A stretch of 7,440 bases of DNA from Desulfobacterales bacterium (GTDB lineage: Bacteria > Desulfobacterota > Desulfobacteria > Desulfobacterales > RPRI01). The position numbers and the translations under genes were made by a program. Positions 4,839 through 7,440 of this stretch are shown in pieces. The stretch covers positions 1-7,440 of the forward strand of contig JAUYEO010000050.1 in the NCBI GenBank assembly GCA_030689795.1. The letters are read 5' to 3'. The notes beneath the pieces are model-generated. The model was not told where the DNA came from and did not search any database. It saw nothing but the letters and a program-made list of their open reading frames with translations. Every line of letters starts with the position of its first letter. The first letter of the stretch is position 1.

Positions 4839-7440
4839 TTGCTTCAAGAATACAATCAAAAGTCCGATGTGTTTTATTCGCATTTGAAAGTTTTTCACGA
4901 GTTGATGCTGATCAAGGTGCGTGAAATCTTGTTTGTGTCAAGTCCATACGATGCGTTCATAATGGAAGAAGATGGCAGCCCTGCATCAAGAATCATAAAT
5001 GAATACAGTGGATTAAATCTTAGCATGCCCCCCAGGGTGACACGGACTTCTTCGGCGATGGAGGCTCTGTCTCTTTTAAATAAAAAAGAATTCGATATGG
5101 TCATAACCATGCCGAATTTAGATGACACGGATGCTTTTTCGCTGGGTCTGGAAATTAAGAAGCTCAATCCGGTTTTACCTGTTATCCTCCTTGATCACAG
5201 TCCCAAAGGCATTTATCCTTTTCCTGAAAACAAAGACTGCAGCGGTATTGATAGAATCTATATTTGGTCAGGCAACTCTGATCTGCTGCTTGCAATCGTT
5301 AAAAACGCGGAAGACATCCTGAATGTAGAACACGACACCGAGACCGCAAATGTCCGGGTTTTGATCCTTGTTGAAGACTCCCCTGTTTATTATTCTTCTT
5401 TTCTACCCCTGATTTACAAGGAAATTGTAAAACAAACTCAGGCTGTCCTTGAAGTTGGCCTCAATGAAGAGCACAGGCTGCTCACAATGAGGGCGAGACC
5501 TAAAATACTGATAGCGGAAAACTATGAAGATGCAATGAAACTTTACATGAAGTTCCGGTCATTTCTGTTCGGCATAATATCGGATACAAGCATACCTAAA
5601 AATGGGGAATTGGTTGATGATGCAGGGTTTCTTCTACTTTCAAAAATCAAAAAGGAAATTCCTGATCTTCCGCTTCTAATGCTTAGCTCTAAACCGTCAA
5701 ATAAAGACAAGGCAGATCAAATCCAGGCCGTTTTTCTGGATAAAAATTCCCCGGATCTTCTTGCAGAATTACATGAATTTTTTCTTACCCATTTGGGATT
5801 TGGAGATTTTATTTTCCGCTTACCGAATGGCACGGTAATTGATCGGGCCTCCGATCTGCGAGCGCTTGAATTAAAGGTAGCCCAGGTGCCGGATGAATCA
5901 CTTGTATATCACGCCGAGCGCAATCACTTTTCCAACTGGATAATGTCCCGTTCGGAGATCTCCCTTGCTTCAAGATTTCGCGATGTTAAAGTCTCTGCAT
6001 TTATATGCGCTGATGACATGCGAAATTATATAATCACCAATATTCATGCAGTTCGCAAGTGGCGCCAAAAAGGTGTGGTCGCACAATTTAACAGCCTTAA
6101 TTTCGATTCCGATATAATGGAATTTGTTAAGGTGGGTAATGGATCGTTAGGTGGAAAGGCGCGGAGCCTGGCTTTCATGTCAGCCATGCTGAATCAGAAT
6201 ACAAAAATCCATGAAAAATATCCCGAAATTAACATTAGAATCCCCAAAACACTCGTAGTCAGCACGGATGGATTTGAATCTTTTATATCATTGAACAAAC
6301 TGCAGGATTTTGCTAAAAATGATTATCCTGATGGAGAAGTTACTGAAAATTTTTTAAAAGCCGAACTGCCGGAATGGTTGTTAACAAATATTGAAACTTA
6401 CCTTACCCAGGTGAAATATCCTCTGTCTGTACGTTCGTCCAGCCTGCTGGAAGATTCACAATTCCTTCCGTATGCCGGAATCTATCAAACCTATATGATT
6501 CCAAATAATCATTCCGGCTTTTCAAAGAGGCTTCAACATCTCATCACAGCCATAAAGCTGGTTTATGCTTCTACTTATTATGAAGGGGCGAAGGCTTTTT
6601 CCCGCAGTACATCAAACAAACCTCAGGAAGAGGCGATGGCGGTTATCGTCCAGCAACTGACCGGAGAAGAATATGGAGATTATTTCTATCCGGCTATTTC
6701 CGGTGTAGTCCAGTCTCATAATTTTTATCCGGTTTCCAAAATGAAACCCGAAGAAGGCATTGCTCATATCGCACTTGGTTTAGGGAAGACCGTTGTGGAC
6801 GGTGAGCGGACAGTGAGGTTTTCACCGAAATATCCGGGTATCCTGCCTCAGTTTTCCACGGTTGACGATATACTTGCAAACGCTCAAAGGTTCTTTTACG
6901 CACTGAAGATTCACAATTACCCTGACGAACTCAACTTTCGAAACTATTCAAACCTTGAAAAAAGAGAATTGAATGATGCTGAATCGGAATATCCCGTTAA
7001 GATACTCGCAAGCACTTACGTGCCTGGAGAACATCGTATCCGTGATACAGACTATATGCCGGGGCACAAGGTTTTAACTTTTGACAGAATACTCAAACAC
7101 GGAACATTTCCGTTAGCGCATTTATTGTCGGACATGCTTGAGTTGGGACGAAAGGGAATGGGGTGTCCTGTCGAGATTGAATTTTCCGTAAACCTGAGTT
7201 CCGATACAATGAAGAAAAGCGATTTCTTTTTTCTCCAGATGCGACCAATGGTTGCCGGTGGAGAAAGACTTGAAGTTCAAATAAGCGAGCAGGAAATTGA
7301 AAAAGCATTTTGCCGTTCCAAACAGGCTCTTGGAAATGGGAAGAATGAGGAGATGGCAGATATTGTATATGTTAAACCGGATGACTTTAAGCTGGAAGAA
7401 ACGCAACGGATTGCAGAAGAGATTGACAAGATAAATGCCG
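4839..7440 (+). CDS. Dual receiver-like / PEP-synthase-type ATP-grasp fusion protein (3' end outside window)
   Basis: An open frame of 867 codons runs off the window end. Residues about 26-160 resemble a receiver fold that lacks the usual acids: SSPYDAF stands at the acidic pocket and VITMPNL at the phosphorylation strand. Residues about 172-315 form a second receiver that keeps them: E179-D180, D249 in IISD, S283/S284 and K302. Residues about 428-805 match the ATP-grasp domain of PEP synthase and pyruvate phosphate dikinase: GNGSLGGKA (433-441), SVRSSSLLEDS (530-540), AGIYQTY (546-552), SGVVQS (621-626), GLGKTVVDG (647-655) and QMRP (800-803). In those enzymes this domain moves phosphate from ATP to a carrier histidine. 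Whether a phosphohistidine or PEP/pyruvate domain follows cannot be seen, so PEP synthesis should not be assumed. The start is TTG 4839, with GAGG (4829-4832) six bases upstream; the frame is closed by TAA at 4812-4814. Later starts (GTG 4869, ATG 4905) lack a good ribosome site. It is transcribed divergently from the KaiC-XRE-cupin gene. Confidence 0.85.
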   Translation, partial: MLQEYNQKSDVFYSHLKVFHELMLIKVREILFVSSPYDAFIMEEDGSPASRIINEYSGLNLSMPPRVTRTSSAMEALSLLNKKEFDMVITMPNLDDTDAFSLGLEIKKLNPVLPVILLDHSPKGIYPFPENKDCSGIDRIYIWSGNSDLLLAIVKNAEDILNVEHDTETANVRVLILVEDSPVYYSSFLPLIYKEIVKQTQAVLEVGLNEEHRLLTMRARPKILIAENYEDAMKLYMKFRSFLFGIISDTSIPKNGELVDDAGFLLLSKIKKEIPDLPLLMLSSKPSNKDKADQIQAVFLDKNSPDLLAELHEFFLTHLGFGDFIFRLPNGTVIDRASDLRALELKVAQVPDESLVYHAERNHFSNWIMSRSEISLASRFRDVKVSAFICADDMRNYIITNIHAVRKWRQKGVVAQFNSLNFDSDIMEFVKVGNGSLGGKARSLAFMSAMLNQNTKIHEKYPEINIRIPKTLVVSTDGFESFISLNKLQDFAKNDYPDGEVTENFLKAELPEWLLTNIETYLTQVKYPLSVRSSSLLEDSQFLPYAGIYQTYMIPNNHSGFSKRLQHLITAIKLVYASTYYEGAKAFSRSTSNKPQEEAMAVIVQQLTGEEYGDYFYPAISGVVQSHNFYPVSKMKPEEGIAHIALGLGKTVVDGERTVRFSPKYPGILPQFSTVDDILANAQRFFYALKIHNYPDELNFRNYSNLEKRELNDAESEYPVKILASTYVPGEHRIRDTDYMPGHKVLTFDRILKHGTFPLAHLLSDMLELGRKGMGCPVEIEFSVNLSSDTMKKSDFFFLQMRPMVAGGERLEVQISEQEIEKAFCRSKQALGNGKNEEMADIVYVKPDDFKLEETQRIAEEIDKINA

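Noticed and set aside
4905..4907. ATG 4905 as start of the receiver/ATP-grasp gene
   Set aside because: No good ribosome site precedes it, whereas TTG 4839 has GAGG at six bases and the frame upstream of 4905 reads as plausible coding sequence.

Overview
The window looks like a chromosomal piece of a bacterium, most likely a Desulfobacterota ('deltaproteobacterial') sulfate reducer or relative. This is inferred from resemblance of the protein families (a short FMN-type glutamate synthase with an N-terminal Cys cluster, and a receiver/PEP-synthase-like fusion) to families I associate with that group. It also rests on degenerate GATTC-rich extragenic repeats. No rRNA, tRNA or marker gene is present to prove it, and no mobile-element gene or CRISPR array is seen.

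Left part (1-2945): a GAF-ANTAR RNA-binding antiterminator (234-959) is followed by a leader (about 1172-1300) and a glutamate-synthase-family FMN protein (1301-2884). The leader carries the full ANTAR signature. It has two stem-loops with six-base loops (AAUGGC at 1192-1197 and AAAGGC at 1222-1227), each with A at position 1 and G at position 4. The second stem-loop shares bases with a strong intrinsic terminator (1222-1265). Regulator, RNA target and controlled gene therefore lie side by side. A signal sensed by the GAF domain would let the ANTAR domain bind the two loops, stop the terminator forming and switch on the synthase. A second strong terminator (2912-2945) closes this unit.

Middle (2946-3248): a gene-free spacer with two inverted arrays of four 8-bp GATTC-like units (2982-3013 and 3207-3238) and a perfect 13-bp tandem duplication (3049-3074).

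Right part (3249-7440): two divergent genes share a 288-bp control region. On the minus strand is a fusion of a KaiC/RecA-like domain with a lost P-loop, an XRE helix-turn-helix and a cupin (3249-4550). On the plus strand is a long protein, cut by the window end, with two receiver-like domains followed by a PEP-synthase/PPDK-type ATP-grasp domain (4839-7440+). The region between them holds good sigma70-type promoters for both genes, two palindromes inside or beside the minus promoter, a 13-bp tandem duplication abutting the plus -35 box, and a 20-bp-stem inverted repeat starting at the predicted plus transcription start. The fusion regulator probably controls itself and perhaps its neighbour; this is inference from layout.
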